Position numbers and translations under genes: made by a program. This document shows positions 44,374 through 58,280 of a stretch of DNA of 64,000 bases, piece after piece. The notes beneath the pieces were generated by a model. The model saw only the letters and a list, made by a program, of their open reading frames with translations. It had not been told where the DNA came from and made no database searches. How positions within the stretch are numbered: position 1 is the first letter of the stretch; each line of letters begins with the position of its first letter. This DNA is from Garcia nutans (taxonomy: Eukaryota > Streptophyta > Magnoliopsida > Malpighiales > Euphorbiaceae): assembly GCA_947685225.1 (NCBI GenBank), contig CANTUV010000024.1, forward strand, positions 16,200,001-16,264,000. Reading direction: 5' to 3'.

Positions 44374-45619
44374 CTTGGTGGGCTCTAACTTAGGTTTTCT
44401 TTAGAGGGTGCTTGGCCTCAAAATGTGTTTTGTTATGGTGGTTTGGCCTCAATTTTTCTTGGGGGGGGGGGGGGGGGGGGGCTTGGCTCCAGACTCAGAT
44501 TTTGACTTTGATTGAAAGGCTTAGCCTTAGGTTTAATCCATTTTGTAGAATGTGTACTGTAACTTGTCTTGGAGGGCTTGGCTCCCAATTTTTACTATTT
44601 TTGAAGGGCTTACCCTTAGGGTTGACTTGTTTGAGAGGCCTTGGCCTCAAACTTGGCTCATTTTTTGGAGACTTGGCCTCAAGTTAGGTTTGAATTGCTT
44701 TGGAGGCCTTGTCATCAAACTGGCTTATCCTAAGAGGGTTGACCTACTTTAGAAGATTTGATCTTAGGTATGAATTGCTTTGGAGGGCTTGTTATCAAAT
44801 TGGTTTATCTTAGAATGCTTGGCCTCAACTTTTGGAATGAATTGGATAGTCAAGCTATGAAACTTTAGATTGGTTGAGCAAGGAAGTTGTGATATGATTG
44901 GCTTAGTATGGTTTACTGATTTAGGAAGGATGCAACTTTCTTTGAATAGGCTCCTATCAAGCTTTAGTTTAGGGGATGCTTGGCTTTGAAGGCTCAGGTC
45001 ATATTTGGCCTTTGGTTCTTTTGGTGATGGACCACTGTCTTACAAAATGTTTAGGATATGAAGGATGGAGTTTGGCTCTGGCCTATGGGTTAGATGGTTA
45101 AGGCAAATGACTTAAATTTCTTGCTTTGACTTAAATCGACTGGTTTGGTTTTTGCAAGGCTTTGGTCATGATCTTTGGAAAGTTGTGCTAAAATGGGTTT
45201 TTGAGTTGGAATGAAAATATATTCACATCCCAATAAGATCTTTGGATTTAAATGAAAACTTATTTGGATACTAAGACATTGAAAATTTGAGTATGGTTAT
45301 TTGGGTTATCGGTTTTTCCCCTGAAGGCTTGTCCAAGTATGGCTTTAAAGTTAATAGCTTAGTTGACTATTTTTTGGTTCTTATTTATGAAGATGGCTCA
45401 GATTATGTGTAGTAAGGTGGAGTGGCTACTTAGGTTTAGACAATTATGGTTCAAGGCTAATGGCTCAACAAATTGGTTTGTGCTTGTGAAGAGGGTTTGG
45501 CCCTAATTCTTGTAGAACTCATCTTGTATAAGAAGTTAGCTTTTCCTTGATGATTTTTGTCTTTAATGAATGGTTGTTGGAGCAATGAGCTCATAGCTAA
45601 CCTTAGGTAAAACATTATG
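44374..45619 (-). other. Piece of element M, 3' repeat region
   Basis: Degenerate repeats of GGCTTGGCCTCAA-type sequence over 1.2 kb and a run of 21 G at 44461-44481. Short ORFs are repeat products. It joins 20794 on the left when the Tat-like element is removed and 48156 on the right when the solo LTR is removed. Confidence 0.5.
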
Positions 45620-48150
45620 TGTAACACCCTAATACCCTTTATACATTTAATAAATACACCTAGTATCTGTAAAATACGCATACGTAGTACTAGTATGTCA
45701 CAGCTCAATCTTACTAAAATTTTTATAACTTAAAATATACCTTAATAATTAAATAAAAATATTTATTAGTAATTTATATTTTAAAAATACAAAAATTAAT
45801 AAAAAATCTCTGGAAAAATTCGCTAGAGTTTTGTCTGTATTTCGGATATTCAAAAATCAATTTTCACAACCTGCAAAAGAATTTCACACTCCCAAATAAA
45901 TTCAAAATATCCAATTCTCCATAAGAATCCAATAGCTCCAAATATTCAACATTTCTCAACATACCCAAATATTCATAATTCCAAAATATATACATTTTAA
46001 AATAGTCACAACTTCGAACCTAAAAACTTTTATAATTTACACCAAATACATTATCACAAAGATAATGTACATAATTTTAAAACCAGTTCACAAAATATAA
46101 TAATTATATGCTCACAACTAGTCATGGTCCGTGGCAGCTAGACAAAATACCAAAATATGCAGGAACCTCTACTTCTACTTCGGTACTGCAGGGCTCTCAA
46201 TATCAACCCTATTACCTACGCTATAAACAAATTGTGCTAAGCAAAATGCCTAGTGATACATTCTTTGATATAAATAAGAATGTAAGAATGATGCAAAATG
46301 CATTTCTTTCTATGTTTATGAAGTGGCATACACCGTTATGTACCAATACAAACACTAATCAATTCTAATTCATCACTTTACACATTCACATTCATTGAGC
46401 ATAAGTAACCATATAGAATATTCAAGTTCCAGAGATATTGCTTTGGACCAATATTTGACACCTAGTGTCTGGCCCGAAGGCAAATAATATTGACGCCCAG
46501 CGTCTGGCCCGAAGGCAAGTAAAAGTGATGCCCAACATCTGACCTGAAGGCAATAATAATGATGCCTAGTGTCTTGCCCAAAGGCAAATAATCGATATAC
46601 CGTATAACACCAAACACAATACTCTAGAAATTGATATTACATAAGGTTTCACACATAACAAAAATAATTTTACATTTTTCTCATACTTTGGCAATTATGC
46701 CAATTTTCATTCTTTTTGCACTTTTTCCATCTTTTCTCATTATTTCAATATATTTCAATAATTTCATCAATTTTGTAGCCACATATTAAATGTAACCAAA
46801 TATGCATTTATTAAGCAAATTACACAAAATTCACAAATACATTGTGCATTTCATAACTTAAACATACATCTATGCACTTTTCATGTGTATTCACACATCA
46901 AAGTAGCATAGTCATCACTTTCACATATAATGCAACATGCCATTTAAGTGCATATAAACACATTTCAATTAAAGTATGTACTAACCTCTTAACACAAACA
47001 CTTGCAAGCCAAAATGTTGACTTTCTTACCAATCATCAATATGCCCCTCATTACTAAGTTGTTAGAAATCTTATCCACTCAACACCTATACCCAATGTGA
47101 ATGTATAACATACATTAAAATCACATTTTAAGGTGTTAAAGCTATAAAATATCAATTAAGACACAGCCCTTCAATTTCCCCTTTTCTTAGCCCTAATGCA
47201 CTTTATCATTGAAACTACAATTTAACCAATTTCAAATTGAGTTTTAGGCTCAAATATGTTTCTAACATCATATTTTAACACACTTTAAGTAATAAAACTC
47301 AATTTAGAAACACTCCTTTCAAAACCCAAAAATGTGCCCTAACTCACTTCAACTTTGGAACTTCCTTCTAACCAACTCTAAATGTTAATTTGAGTTCATT
47401 TCTATCATTAAAATCATACTAGAACGTGATTTAAGTGATGAAATCCAATGAACAAAAAATCTTTCACAAAACCCTTTACATAACCCTAAATTCCATTCTT
47501 TCTCTTCCAAACCCTAACCAAACCTACTCATCAAAATAACATCTTACATACGCAATTAAACAATTATAAGGAACTTAAACAAAAACTCATATCTTACATA
47601 ATAAAAAATTCAATGAAACTTTATAATTCTAAAAGAATCATTACTAGTTTGTTGGAAAATCACCAAAACTCTTTTTAATTCCTGATAATTCTTCTTAAAA
47701 TTAGTGTTTGGATGAAGAAAATTTTTACTTTGTCAATGGTGAAATTCGTGCAAAGGGAGAAGAGGAAGAAGAAAGAAAGAGTGAAAGATAAAGTTTGACT
47801 TTTTCTTTTCTTTCATTTACGAACCATATATATATTATATTATATTATTTATTTATTTATTTATTTATTTTTAAATCAAAGTTTTACTCTTCCATCCATA
47901 ATTATTTTCTTTTAGAATTATTTTATTAATTTTAAATTTTATAAAATTTATTTACTATTTTACCACCACTTTACTATTCATCTTTTGTCTTTTTTCTATC
48001 TTTTGTTTGAAATTAATATGTAGTGTATATTTCACATATATATAACATATACACTTTATTTTTTTCCATTTCAACCTCAACATTTATCCCTTAAATTATT
48101 TATTTTAATTTAATTTAAACTAATTTTTATCAATTTAAGCGGATGTTACA
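45620..48150 (-). mobile_element. Tekay-family solo LTR in element M
   Basis: Reverse orientation, bounded by TGTAACACCC and GATGTTACA, with perfect duplications TTATG at 45615-45619 and 48151-48155. The hairpin region at about 46211-46255 is recognisable but decayed, keeping pairing through a G-T pair. It contains GACGCCCAGCGTCTGGCC-type repeats (about 46450-46590). It represents another, older Tekay subfamily. ORFs inside are not convincing. Confidence 0.9.
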
Positions 48151-48155
48151 TTATG

Positions 48156-49929
48156 TCTGGCTTGAATCATAGGGAAATGAGGTTACTAATTTAGGCATTA
48201 TTTATTGAATGCCTCTTCTGCTGAAGGGTGATGATATGTCCTTGGTCATCATGAGATGAGCTTTCTGAGACTATAACTCAAGTGGAAATTATTTGTGATT
48301 TCATTCAATGATGATGTTTAGAGGTGTAACAATTTGTGTTGTTATATGTGTTTAGTTCATCGTCTTATGAGAAGGCGCAACTAATTAACTTTGGTGACTA
48401 GATTAGAGGGAGACATTAAGGAAGAGGTTGCACCCACACCTAATTCTTAAATGATAACTATGACTCTGAAATTTTAACTTTTTCATTAGAAGCTTAATTT
48501 TGACAAGCCTTGATTTGAGTAATGTTTTTTTTTCTCTAGCTGCCTTTGCAGATTTTTAACTCGATGAGCTTTTTCTAATTTTAGCCTAAGCCACCCTTTC
48601 AGGTTTTCAATGCAGCGACCTTTTCCCATTTTTTTTTTAATATGACCTTGGCATGAAAAGATTTGATATTATTTGGACAAACTTGGACTAAGTTTGAAAA
48701 AGTGGGACCGACCCTAATGGGGCTACCTACATTTCAATTGCATTTGCAAGAGAATAAGGTTTGCATAGTTCTTATTTTAGATGACCTCTCTTGTTGAAGT
48801 GTTAGGCTAATTTTTGTTCATAGTCCTTAATGCATCACTTTCTATATTTTTATCTTAATTGGTGGAACGGTTACCATCCATGGAACAAGATGCTGCTCTT
48901 ATTTTCTTATGGGAATAGATGTTAAAGTTTTATAACTCTATGATGTGGTAGTTGGGCACCCAAGCATTTTTATGCTACATTGATTTGATAGCTTTATTGA
49001 TGGCTTTGAATACCTTGCAAGTTAATGGTGTTGGATCTTTGACTTCTTCAATGAAGTGACTCCTGTTGTTTTTTTTTTCTCTAAGAGATGTTGGTGTGAT
49101 GATCTTGCAACTCATATACGATGGTATGATGACTTCCCTCTCTTTCTTCCTCTTTTCTTTTTTTTAGGATCCCATGTAGGACTCCAAAGGATGTTGACTT
49201 GGAACTTCTATTTGATATGCTTCATGATCTTGATCCTATAAATTCTTTTAGAGGATTGGTCCTCATTTGTTATCGAACAACAATGCAATGCCAAGGTCAT
49301 TGTTTTACTTTTTTTCTTTTTTCTTTCATTTCTTCTTCTTTTTTTTTTTTGCATAGAAAATGACAAAAATGAAATATTATGTATTCTTATTAATAAAAGG
49401 AACATTATAAAAAGGGTTGACTCTGTAGCCTTAATGTTTTGACATAGGCTTGGACTCATACTAGATTTAAACCTTGACTCTGATCTTGGAATAAACTATG
49501 GCTTTGACTTTAATTGACTTGATCGTTGACTCAATGTTGGTGGACTTGGGCTCTTGGAATTTGAACCAAATTTAGACTCTAATCCTGATTGGTTTGAGCT
49601 TTGACTTGATGTCAGTAGACTCAGACTATTAAGACTCTAACGAGACTCTGACTCCAATTTTGATTGACTCAATCTTTGACTCGGTTTCTTGAGACTGTAG
49701 ACTCATTTTTTAACTTTTGTTTTATATCCCACACAGGCTTGGATTTGACTTAGTATCTGACATGGGTTTGGACATTAGACTAAGACTCAGCCTTCTCATA
49801 GTTGCTAAAAAGTCTTTGGTTAGTAGGCATGAAAGGAGTTATTTTCTATGTTTGGTTTGGAAAAGTAGTTTACATTTTGGTGGATATGGGGAGGTTTGCT
49901 TCATTAAAGCATATTTAGTCTAGCCTTAA
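48156..49929 (-). other. Piece of element M between gag and the 3' repeats
   Basis: No intact gene. It includes two copies of a CCTAAGCC/CCTTTCAGGTTTTC cassette (about 48534-48622), similar to the one in the Tat-like element at 23441-23575, and degenerate TTTGACTCTAATC-type repeats at about 49430-49800. Confidence 0.45.
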
Positions 49930-50586
49930 TTATGGTTGGGAAGGGTTACCAATGCTAGTTGCTTTGGGTGGAATGATCATCCCATTATCAATGAGGTCCT
50001 GAATTTTGTGCCTTAGGCTTTAGTATTCATTAGTTTTGTGTATGCCCCTTTAATGGTATGCACAATATTCATTTGTCTTGTAGCTTTTAGGTAAAGGAAG
50101 AGGAGGCTTGCTTAGCTCTAAAGGTGTCACTAGATCAGCTTTTACAGCTTTCACATAAACCATGCCTAATAGGATTCCCAAGTCTATAAATTCTCTTTTG
50201 GTACTACTCTTCTTGGAATGTTTGCCCATCTTGAAGGGGTCCATTACTGTTGTGTTATACCTTATGAGATCCTAATGGTTTGATTTGTTTTCTCTACCTT
50301 GAAAATGATCCAAGGAAGAGGAAATGTTGCTGCTTGCTTGGGAAGATTTTTGGGTGACTTCCTCATTAGTTACTATATTGTTTCATATGACTTATTTGAG
50401 GATTGACATTGAGACTTTACATAATCAAGTAGGATATTCCTGAAATTGGCCTGATGGATGCTCAAGGTAGTTGTAGCTTCAACATGTTCTTTGAGCTTCT
50501 TGATGAGCTTAGCAACATAAGCATGTTGTTCGATGAGCACTACTTAAAAATTTCCAGTTGTTCTTTAAGGAGACTAGTTGAATGAG
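49930..50586 (-). pseudogene. gag: Element M gag, C-terminal part (broken)
   Basis: On the minus strand, a lysine- and leucine-rich segment (near 50540-50390) is followed by REFIDLGILLG near 50190 and ends near the start of a Tat-type knuckle (EYCAYH, about 50050). Several stops and frame changes. It joins the N-terminal part at 58286 once the Athila-like element and one ATGAG duplication are removed. It resembles the gag of the gag-only element at 1443-12878. Confidence 0.6.
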
Positions 50587-52906
50587 TGTTTAGATCATAT
50601 TTGTACTAGTTTTTAGTATGATTTTTATGTGTTTTTAGTTAATGTTTTGATTAATTTTTGTTTTAAGTTTGTTTAAAGTGATTGTTTTAGGTTTAAGTGC
50701 AAAAACTCCCTTGGATGATCAAAACAATCAAGAAAAATGAAGAAAGAGCATGAATCAAGCAAGACATGGCTAAGCCAAAGCAAGCTTAGCCATGTCCCTC
50801 AAAAGAATTCCAAGACAGTAGCTGACACACCCAAGAGACATGGCCAAGCCACTGGCCATGTCTCACCCAAGGAAAAGAAACTAAGAAAGAAAAAAAAATA
50901 GAGGCAGTACTTGACACACTCACAGACATGGCCATGTCTTTGCCCATGTCTGATCGACATGGCCATATCACTTGAAGCTTGGCCATGTCTTATTGTCTTG
51001 GCCGTGTTTCATCCTAAAATAGAGGCAGTACTTGACACACTCACAGACATGGCCATGTCTTTGCCCATGTCTGACCGACATGGCTATGTCGCTTGAAGCT
51101 TGGCCATGTCTCATTGTCTTGGGTGTGTCCCTCAAAGAAATAGAAGGCAGAAGGCGACACTGGCAAGTGACATGGCCAAGCCACTGGCCATGTCACATGA
51201 CATGGCTAGGAGCTTGGCCATGTCACCACTTGAGAATAAAGAAAAGAAAGAAGGCAGAAGGTGACACTGGTAAGCGACATGGCCAAGCCACTGGCCATGT
51301 CACATGACCTGGCCAGGAGCTTGGCTGTGTCACTCCATGAAACCAAAGAAAAGAAAGAAAAGAAAGAAGGCAGAATGCGACAATGGCAAGAGACATCGCC
51401 AAGCCACTGGCCATGTCACATTACATGGCCATGTCGCTTGAAGCTTGGCCATGTCTGCTCATCTTGGGACCAAAGAAAAGAAAAAGAAAGAAAAGGAGCA
51501 GCAAGAGACACGGCCAACTAGCTTGGCCGTGTCCCAAAGAAAGATGAGAGACAGTGGCTTTGCCATGTCACCTATTAAATGTTGAATTCTCTTGCATGAG
51601 GTGTGGACAAAGTGGTGAACAAGGGTATTATTTTTGCCAAAAGTAATATTAAACGAAGAGAATATGGGGAACAAGGGAGAGTGGTGTGAGTTGGAAGGCA
51701 TGGGTTGAGTTTTGAATGAATTAAAAAAGAGAAGAAGAAGGAAATTGGAGGGGGTTCTTGGAACAATTTGGATATACACGTTTTTTAGGGAGAGAGGGAC
51801 ACTCATCCTTGGCTCTTCATCTTTAACCTCCATTTCTATCCTCTCCACCTTCTCCATCTTCAATTTACAAGTTCTTTGAGATTCTTTGGGATTAATTGGG
51901 TTAACAAGTTCTTAAAGGTTGAAGAAGCTTCATTTAAGGGTTCGGTGACTTGAGAAAGCTCCATTCCATCTTCCAAAGGCATAATCAATTGAAGGTTTGG
52001 TGACTTGAGAAAGCTCCATTCCATATTGCAAAGGGGAATCAACCATTGAACAGGGCTTGAGTTCTTCATCATACATCAAGTGGAGCTAGGAGGAAGACTA
52101 GTAATCCTATTCTTGGCATCTTCACAAGGGGTTTTTCTATTCTCTCTTTTAATTCATTTCTATTGTTGTTGTTGTTGTATTAAGAGAATTGATATTGCAA
52201 TGAACAATTTGTATTTGATTTATATTGAGTTGAATGGTTGTTTTAAATTGATGATGTTGAGCTAAACACCCATGCCTAGGGCTTGTAGTATATTTGATTG
52301 AAAGTTTTAATTTAATATTTCCATTGATGTTCCTTGTTGATTGGTTGATTGTATTGTATTAAATGCTAGGTTGATAGATTAGCTACCTATTAATCTTTGA
52401 ATATTGGATGACGGACCGAGAGGTGAAATTTGATAATGAATTATGCAATCGACTACCCTATGAATGAATTAGAAATATAAGTTCTAGGGTTTCTATTAAT
52501 TTGGTAATGAAAAATAATTGGTTATTGTTAATTCATGAATGTGAGAACTAATGAATTGGTAATTGACTAATTAACTTAAGGAACAAATTAATTACAAGGT
52601 TATGTTAATGGATAATTATGAATTGAGCTTTGATTGAATAGACCTATAACCCTAGGAACCTTCCCAAGAATCGATTTGATCTTGTACACCCATCACACAC
52701 ATCAACCCTACACACGTTAATTTTAGGTTTGAATTAGTTTTGTACCATCCCAACACAACAAACTTCCGCATTTAAATAATTTGTCAATCAAGCTATTACG
52801 AACCACACCTTCTTAGGGAAATGAACTTGGGGCGATCAGCTTTGCTACAACTACCTCATATACTTGCGAGTGACGCTTTGTAGTAGTACTTAATTCGAGC
52901 GCAACA
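50587..52906 (+). repeat. Athila-like 5' LTR
   Basis: Starts TGTTTAGATCATATTTG, ends GAGCGCAACA. A large array of GACATGGCC/GGCCATGTC palindromes occupies about 50760-51560 and contains roughly 110-base tandem units (for example those starting AATAGAGGCAGTACTTGACA at about 50898 and 51018). It is 122 bases longer than the 3' copy, through a difference in unit number. Confidence 0.93.
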
Positions 52907-52912
52907 AGTTTT

Positions 52913-52930
52913 TGGCACCGCTGCCGGGGA
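52913..52930 (+). other. Athila-type primer-binding site
   Basis: TGGCACCGCTGCCGGGGA, six bases inside the LTR end. It differs at two positions from the consensus I recall for the Athila tRNA-Asp site. Confidence 0.8.
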
Positions 52931-53232
52931 TGGTTGTCAAAGTAGTAATAGTTTGATTTTTTTTATTTTACTCAGTTGTCTGTTGTCTTTAAATTACTAA
53001 GTGTTGTTTGTTTTTTTTTATTTTCTGCTGGGGAAGGCTGTTTAAGTAGTGATAGTTTGATTTTTCTTTACAATTTAATTGATTGTTTGTTTTCTTTGAA
53101 TTGTTTGTTTGTTTTGTTTGATTTTCTTTCAATTTAATTATTTGTTTGTTTTCTTTAAGTTGCTAAGTGCCTTTTGTAAATATGTAGTTTTCAAGGTACG
53201 TAGGGGTTTATCATGATAACCCTAACTCTGAC
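52931..53232 (+). other. Athila-like leader
   Basis: About 300 bases of T-rich sequence with a duplicated TTTGATTTTTTTTATT-like segment. The N-terminal gag expected here is absent, so the deletion begins at or before this point. Confidence 0.5.
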
Positions 53233-54760
53233 ATGGCATGGAAATTAGCAAAATTAACGAACCAACTTAAGATGCTAAATGAAAGAGGAAGAACACCTAT
53301 GCCTACTCGTGAAATATGTTCAGCATGTGGCATTGCAGGACATAGCGCAAACATGTGTTCATTTGGTTATGGACAATACCAAGAGAGGCAAGAGGAAGAA
53401 TATGCCTATGAAAGTTTCCAGCAAATGGGTGGAAATGACCCATATCCCAGACCTTATAATTCAAGCTGGGGAAGCCACCCAAATTTTTCTTGGGAAAATC
53501 AACAGCAAATTCCACCTCAAAATGTTTTTTCAACCTTACCAAAGAAATCCTTACTCTCAAGAACAATATTCAAATCAAGATCACCTTAAGAAACCCACAT
53601 TGGAGGATAGTTTGAATGCCTTCATTCAAACTAGCGCACAAAATCAAGATCACCTTAAGAAACCCACATTGGAGGATAGTTTGAATGCCTTCATTCAAAC
53701 TAGCGCACAAAATCAAGATCGACTTAAGGCACTCACTTTGGAAGATAGTTTGAATGCCTTCATTCAAATTAGTGCACAAAATCAAGATCAATGCAAGAAA
53801 TACACAGTGGAAGATGATTTGAATGCTTACCTTCAAATTAGCACACAAAATCAGGAAGGGAGCAATGAGAGGTTTGATTCTTTGGAAGAATCATTGAAGA
53901 GGGTGGAAGCTCAAGTTGGGCAACTGGCACATCAACTCCAAGCAAACCAAGAAGAGGAATTTCCTAGCCAACTGGAGCAAGTCAAGGTAATCACAAATTT
54001 GAGCAGTGAACAGGTGATATATAACAGTTTTTGTGATTCCTTTGATGCAGGAACTAATCAAGAAAAAGATGGTGAGGAAATACAACCATACATAGAGGAG
54101 TTAATTCAATCAAAGGAGGAGGAGAATTTGGAAGCATCAACTTCAACAAAATTGCATGAACCTTCAAATCCTTGTATGCCACCAATCACATTCCCAAGCA
54201 GGCTGAATGAAGAGAAACAAGGTATACAACTTTCTAAACTTTATGACATGCCCTATAGTGAAGATAGTGAAGATAAGCTTGAGGTGGCCATGACCTTAGA
54301 AGTAGAGGCTAATTTTTCCGATTTAGAAATTGAGGAGAGCAATTTACTATTAAGTAATGAGATTGTTGAGGGGAAGCTTCAAATTGCTAAAGAGGATGAA
54401 GAAGTGGTTCAACCAAACTTGGTTGAACTTAAAAAGACCCCAAGAATTTTGAAAGATGTTTTGGTTGGGGAGTACAGTATGCAACAAATTATCATCTCTC
54501 CCACTCTTAGTGGTGAGAACAAGCAAAAACCATATATAACAATGTTGTATACTGAAAAATATTTTTACCAGGCTCCTATAGCATTAGAGGATCACCCCAA
54601 GACAACCTTCACATTTTTCCTTCGGACAATTGCTCTTCCGAGGATGCTACCTAGGCTTTTCAATACAATGGGAACATTTGAAAGTTGCATGTTGTTCATC
54701 CTCTCACACATGGGCTCCAATTGCATTATGGGTGGAAGGAGCCCTACACATCGTACATAG
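53233..54760 (+). pseudogene. gag: Athila-like gag remnant fused to a possible RT fragment
   Basis: Reading from ATG 53233 gives a CCHC knuckle ICSACGIAGHSANMC and a WGSHPNFSW segment, both typical of the Athila gag C-terminus. A base change in a T-run at 53525-53530 shifts the frame; reading then continues to 54760. It passes through four 23-residue repeats (53579-53854), a coiled coil (about 53860-53960), an acidic region, and a final segment (about 54585-54712) that resembles, weakly, the part of RT around the NAP box. The core gag domain, protease, most RT, RNase H and integrase are missing. Confidence 0.75.
53579..53854 (+). repeat. 69-base coding tandem repeat in Athila-like gag
   Basis: Four units start at 53579, 53648, 53717 and 53786, each coding for 23 residues around LEDSLNAFIQTSAQNQ. 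Units 1 and 2 are almost identical; unit 4 is the most diverged. The length is a multiple of three, so the frame is kept. Confidence 0.93.
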
Positions 54761-56069
54761 GAACAATGGAAATCAGGTATCATCTAAACTCTCTTTTTTT
54801 AGTTTATGCATGCTCACATAGAGGACAATGTGAATCTTTAAGTGTGGGGTGCATTATGTGTTTTGTGTTTTTACATTTGTTTTGTGTTTTTACTTTTAAG
54901 TTATGTTTGTTTAAGTTTAGTTAATGTTTTTAATGTTTTTCTTTGAATAAATGAGTTTTAGAAAGTTCAATTGTTATAAAAATTGTTGATAGATGACCTT
55001 TGAATTTTTGAAGCATGAATTGGAGAATTGAGTAGAATTGGTGCTTATTGTCAATTTTGTCTGTTTTTTCCCTTGCATTGCCATTAACCTAGTGAGGAAT
55101 TGAGCCATCAACTTATCATTATTGTTGTGGGTGAACATCTTTGATTGATGAATTGCTAGAACATGCTTTGACATACATTTTAAGATTACATAAAAATTTC
55201 AATTAGGCATCAAGATGATTAAGGTAATTAGGTGAACCCACTTTGGCTTAAAAAGACCAACCCTATTTTTAACCTTAGTTAGCCAATTTTGAGCTTATTT
55301 TATTTTTCCTTTTCTTTCTTTTTTACAACACCATTAGCTTGAACCATGTTGTTTAACTCTTATACTTTCATCAGGTCAAGAGCATTTTAAAAGCTTTTAT
55401 TACCGAGTGTCGTGTTGAATTAAGTGTGGGGTTAAATTTAATACGTTTAAGATTGCAAAACAAAATAATAAAAAAAAAGAAAAAAATATATAATAATAAT
55501 AAGAATAATTGTTGTTCTTATTCGAAGGGTTGTAATAAGTTGAAAATATCATTGCAATATTTAATAAGTGAGTTCCCTTGAAAAGCTCTTTAATGTCAAG
55601 GGATAGATGAGAGGAAGGTGTTTGGGATTGTTGGGTTATATATATGATCGGGTACTTCATTCTAAAAGTGCTCTTGAACTTAATGATCAAGCTCACATTT
55701 CCTAAATATCATGCCTTTACCTTAGCCCCATTACAACCCAATAAAGACCTTTTGATTGATGCTTGATTGTAATTTTATGGTGGAGATTTGATTGATAAGA
55801 AAGCCCATGGTAATAATCTTTCATTGATTGTTATGAGTGTAAACACCACCATGATCAAACACTTGTAAGAGTTGGTGAGGGAGTGACAACATAGGTTATG
55901 CATGGAAAACCACTTAATTGCATAGGGGTCGATTTTGTTTGATTCAATATTGATTGCGGATTTAGGGATAAGGAAGTCTTGATGCATCTTTATAACTCTT
56001 GAACTTAACAAAATTTATCTTGTTAGTGTGTTTTGATTTTAGCCTTGCTTGGGGACAAGCAAGGAATTA
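54761..56069 (+). other. Athila-like 3' noncoding region
   Basis: No ORF of value. It contains GAGGACAATGTGAATCTTTA followed by AAGTGTGGGGT near 54816-54850, a block seen near the 3' end of many Athila elements, and AAGTGTGGGGT-like copies near 55421 and 56069. No env-like ORF. Confidence 0.6.
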
Positions 56070-56082
56070 AGTGTGGGGTATT
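56070..56082 (+). other. Athila-like polypurine tract
   Basis: AGTGTGGGGTATT directly before the 3' LTR. Confidence 0.75.
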
Positions 56083-58280
56083 TGTTTAGATCATATTTGT
56101 ACTAGTTTTCAGTATGATTTTTATTTGTTTTTAGTTAGTGTTTTGATTGATTTTTGTTTTAAGTTTGTTTAAAGTGATTATTTTAGGTTTAAGTGCAAAA
56201 ACTCCCTTGGATGATCAAAACAATAAAAAAAAATGGAGAAAGAACATGAATCAAGCAAGACATGGCCAAGCCAAAGCAAGCTTGGCCATGTCCCTCAAAA
56301 GAATTCCAAGACAGTAGCTGACACACCCAAGAGACACGGCCAAGCCACTGGCCGTGTCTCACCCAAGGAAAAGAAACCAACAAAGAAAAAAAATAGAGGC
56401 AGTACTTGACACACTCATAGACATGGCCATGTCTTTACCCATGTCTGATCGACATGGCCATGTCACTTGAAGCTTGGCCATGTCTCATTGTCTTGGTCGT
56501 GTTTCATCCTAAAATAGAGGCAGTACTTGACACACTCACAGACATGGCCATGTCTTTGCCCATGTCTGACCGACATGGCCATGTCGCTTGAAGCTTGGCC
56601 ATGTCTCATTGTCTTGGGCGTGTCCCTCAAAGAAATAGAAGGCAGAAGGCGACACTGGCAAGCGACATGGCCAGAAGCTTGGCTGTGTCACTCCATGAAA
56701 CCAAAGAAAAGAAAGAAAAGAAAGAAGGCAGAATGCGACACTGGCAAGAGACATGGCCAAGCCACTGGCCATGTCACATGACATGGCCGTGTCGCTTGAA
56801 GCTTGGCCATGTCTGCTCATCTTGGGACCAAAGAAAAGAAAAAGAAAGAAAAGGAGAAGCAAGAGACACAGGCAACTAGCTTGGTCGTGTCCCAAAGAAA
56901 GATGAGAGATATGGCCAAGCCACTCATGGCTTGGCCATGTCACCTATTAAATGCTGAATTCTCTTGCATGAGGTGTGGACAAAGTGGGGAACAAGGGTAT
57001 TATTTTTGCCAAAAGTAATATTAAACGAAGAGAATATGGGGAACAAGGGAGAGTGGTGTGAGTTGGAAGGCATGGGTTTAGTTTTGAATGAATTAAAAAA
57101 GAGAAGAAGAACGAAATTGGAGGGGGTTCTTGGAACAATTTGGATATACATGTTTTTGAGGGAGAGAGGGACACTCTTCCTTGGCTCTTCATCTTCAACC
57201 TCCATTTCTATCCTCTCCACCTTCTCCATCTTCCATTTACAAGTTCTTTGAGATTCTTTGGGATAAATTGGGTTAACAAGTTCTTGAAGGTTGAAGAAGC
57301 TTCATTTAAGGGTTTGGTGACTTGAGAAAGCTCCATTCCATCTTCCAAAGGCATAATCAATTGAAGGTTTGGTGACTTGAGAAATCTCCATTCCATATTG
57401 CAAAGGGGAATCAACCATTGAAGAGGGCTTGAGTTCTTCATCATACATAAAGTGGAGCTAGGAGGAAGACTAGTAATACTATTCTTGGCATCTTCACAAG
57501 GGGTTTTTCTATTCTCTCTTTTAATTCATTTCTATTGTTGTTGTTGTTGTATTAAGAGAATTGATATTGCAATGAACAATTTGTATTTGATTTATATTGA
57601 GTTGAATGGTTGTTTTAAATTGATGATGTTGAGCTAAATACCCATGCCTAGGGCTTGTAATATATTTGATTGAAAGTCTTAATTTGATATTTCCATTGAT
57701 GTTCCTTGTTGATTGGTTGATTGTATTGTATTAAATGCTAGGTTGATAGATTAGCTACCTATTAATCTTTGCATATTGGATGACGGACCGAGAGGTAAAA
57801 TTTGATATCGGAATTATGCAATCGACTACCCTATGAATGAATTAGAAAAATAAGTTCTAGGGTTTCTATTAATTTGGTAATGCAAAATAATTGGTTATTG
57901 TTAATTCATGAATGTGAGAACTAATGAATTGGTAATTGACTAATTAACCTTAAGGAACAAATTAATTATAAGGTTATGTTAATGGATAATTGAGAATTGA
58001 GCTTTGATTGAATAGACCTATAACCCTAGGCATCTTCCCAAGAATCGATTTGATCTTGTACACCCATCACACACATCAACCCTATACACGTTAATTTTAG
58101 GTTTGAATTAGTATTGCACCATCCCAACACAACAAACTTCCGCATTTAAATAATTTGTCAATCAAGCTATTACGAACCACACCTTCTTAGGGAAACAACC
58201 TTGGGGCTATCACCTTTGCTACAACTACCTCGTATACTTGCGAGTGACGCTTTATAGTAGTACTTAATTCGAGCGCAACA
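56083..58280 (+). repeat. Athila-like 3' LTR
   Basis: Colinear with 50587-52906. The palindrome array (about 56250-56940) keeps some GACACGGCC/GGCCGTGTC copies where the 5' LTR reads GACATGGCC/GGCCATGTC, which fits CpG decay. Ends GAGCGCAACA, followed by ATGAG. Confidence 0.93.

Noticed and set aside
50786..51521. Several overlapping ORFs on both strands in the Athila-like LTR
   Set aside because: Open only because the palindromic array lacks stops; LTR sequence, not genes.
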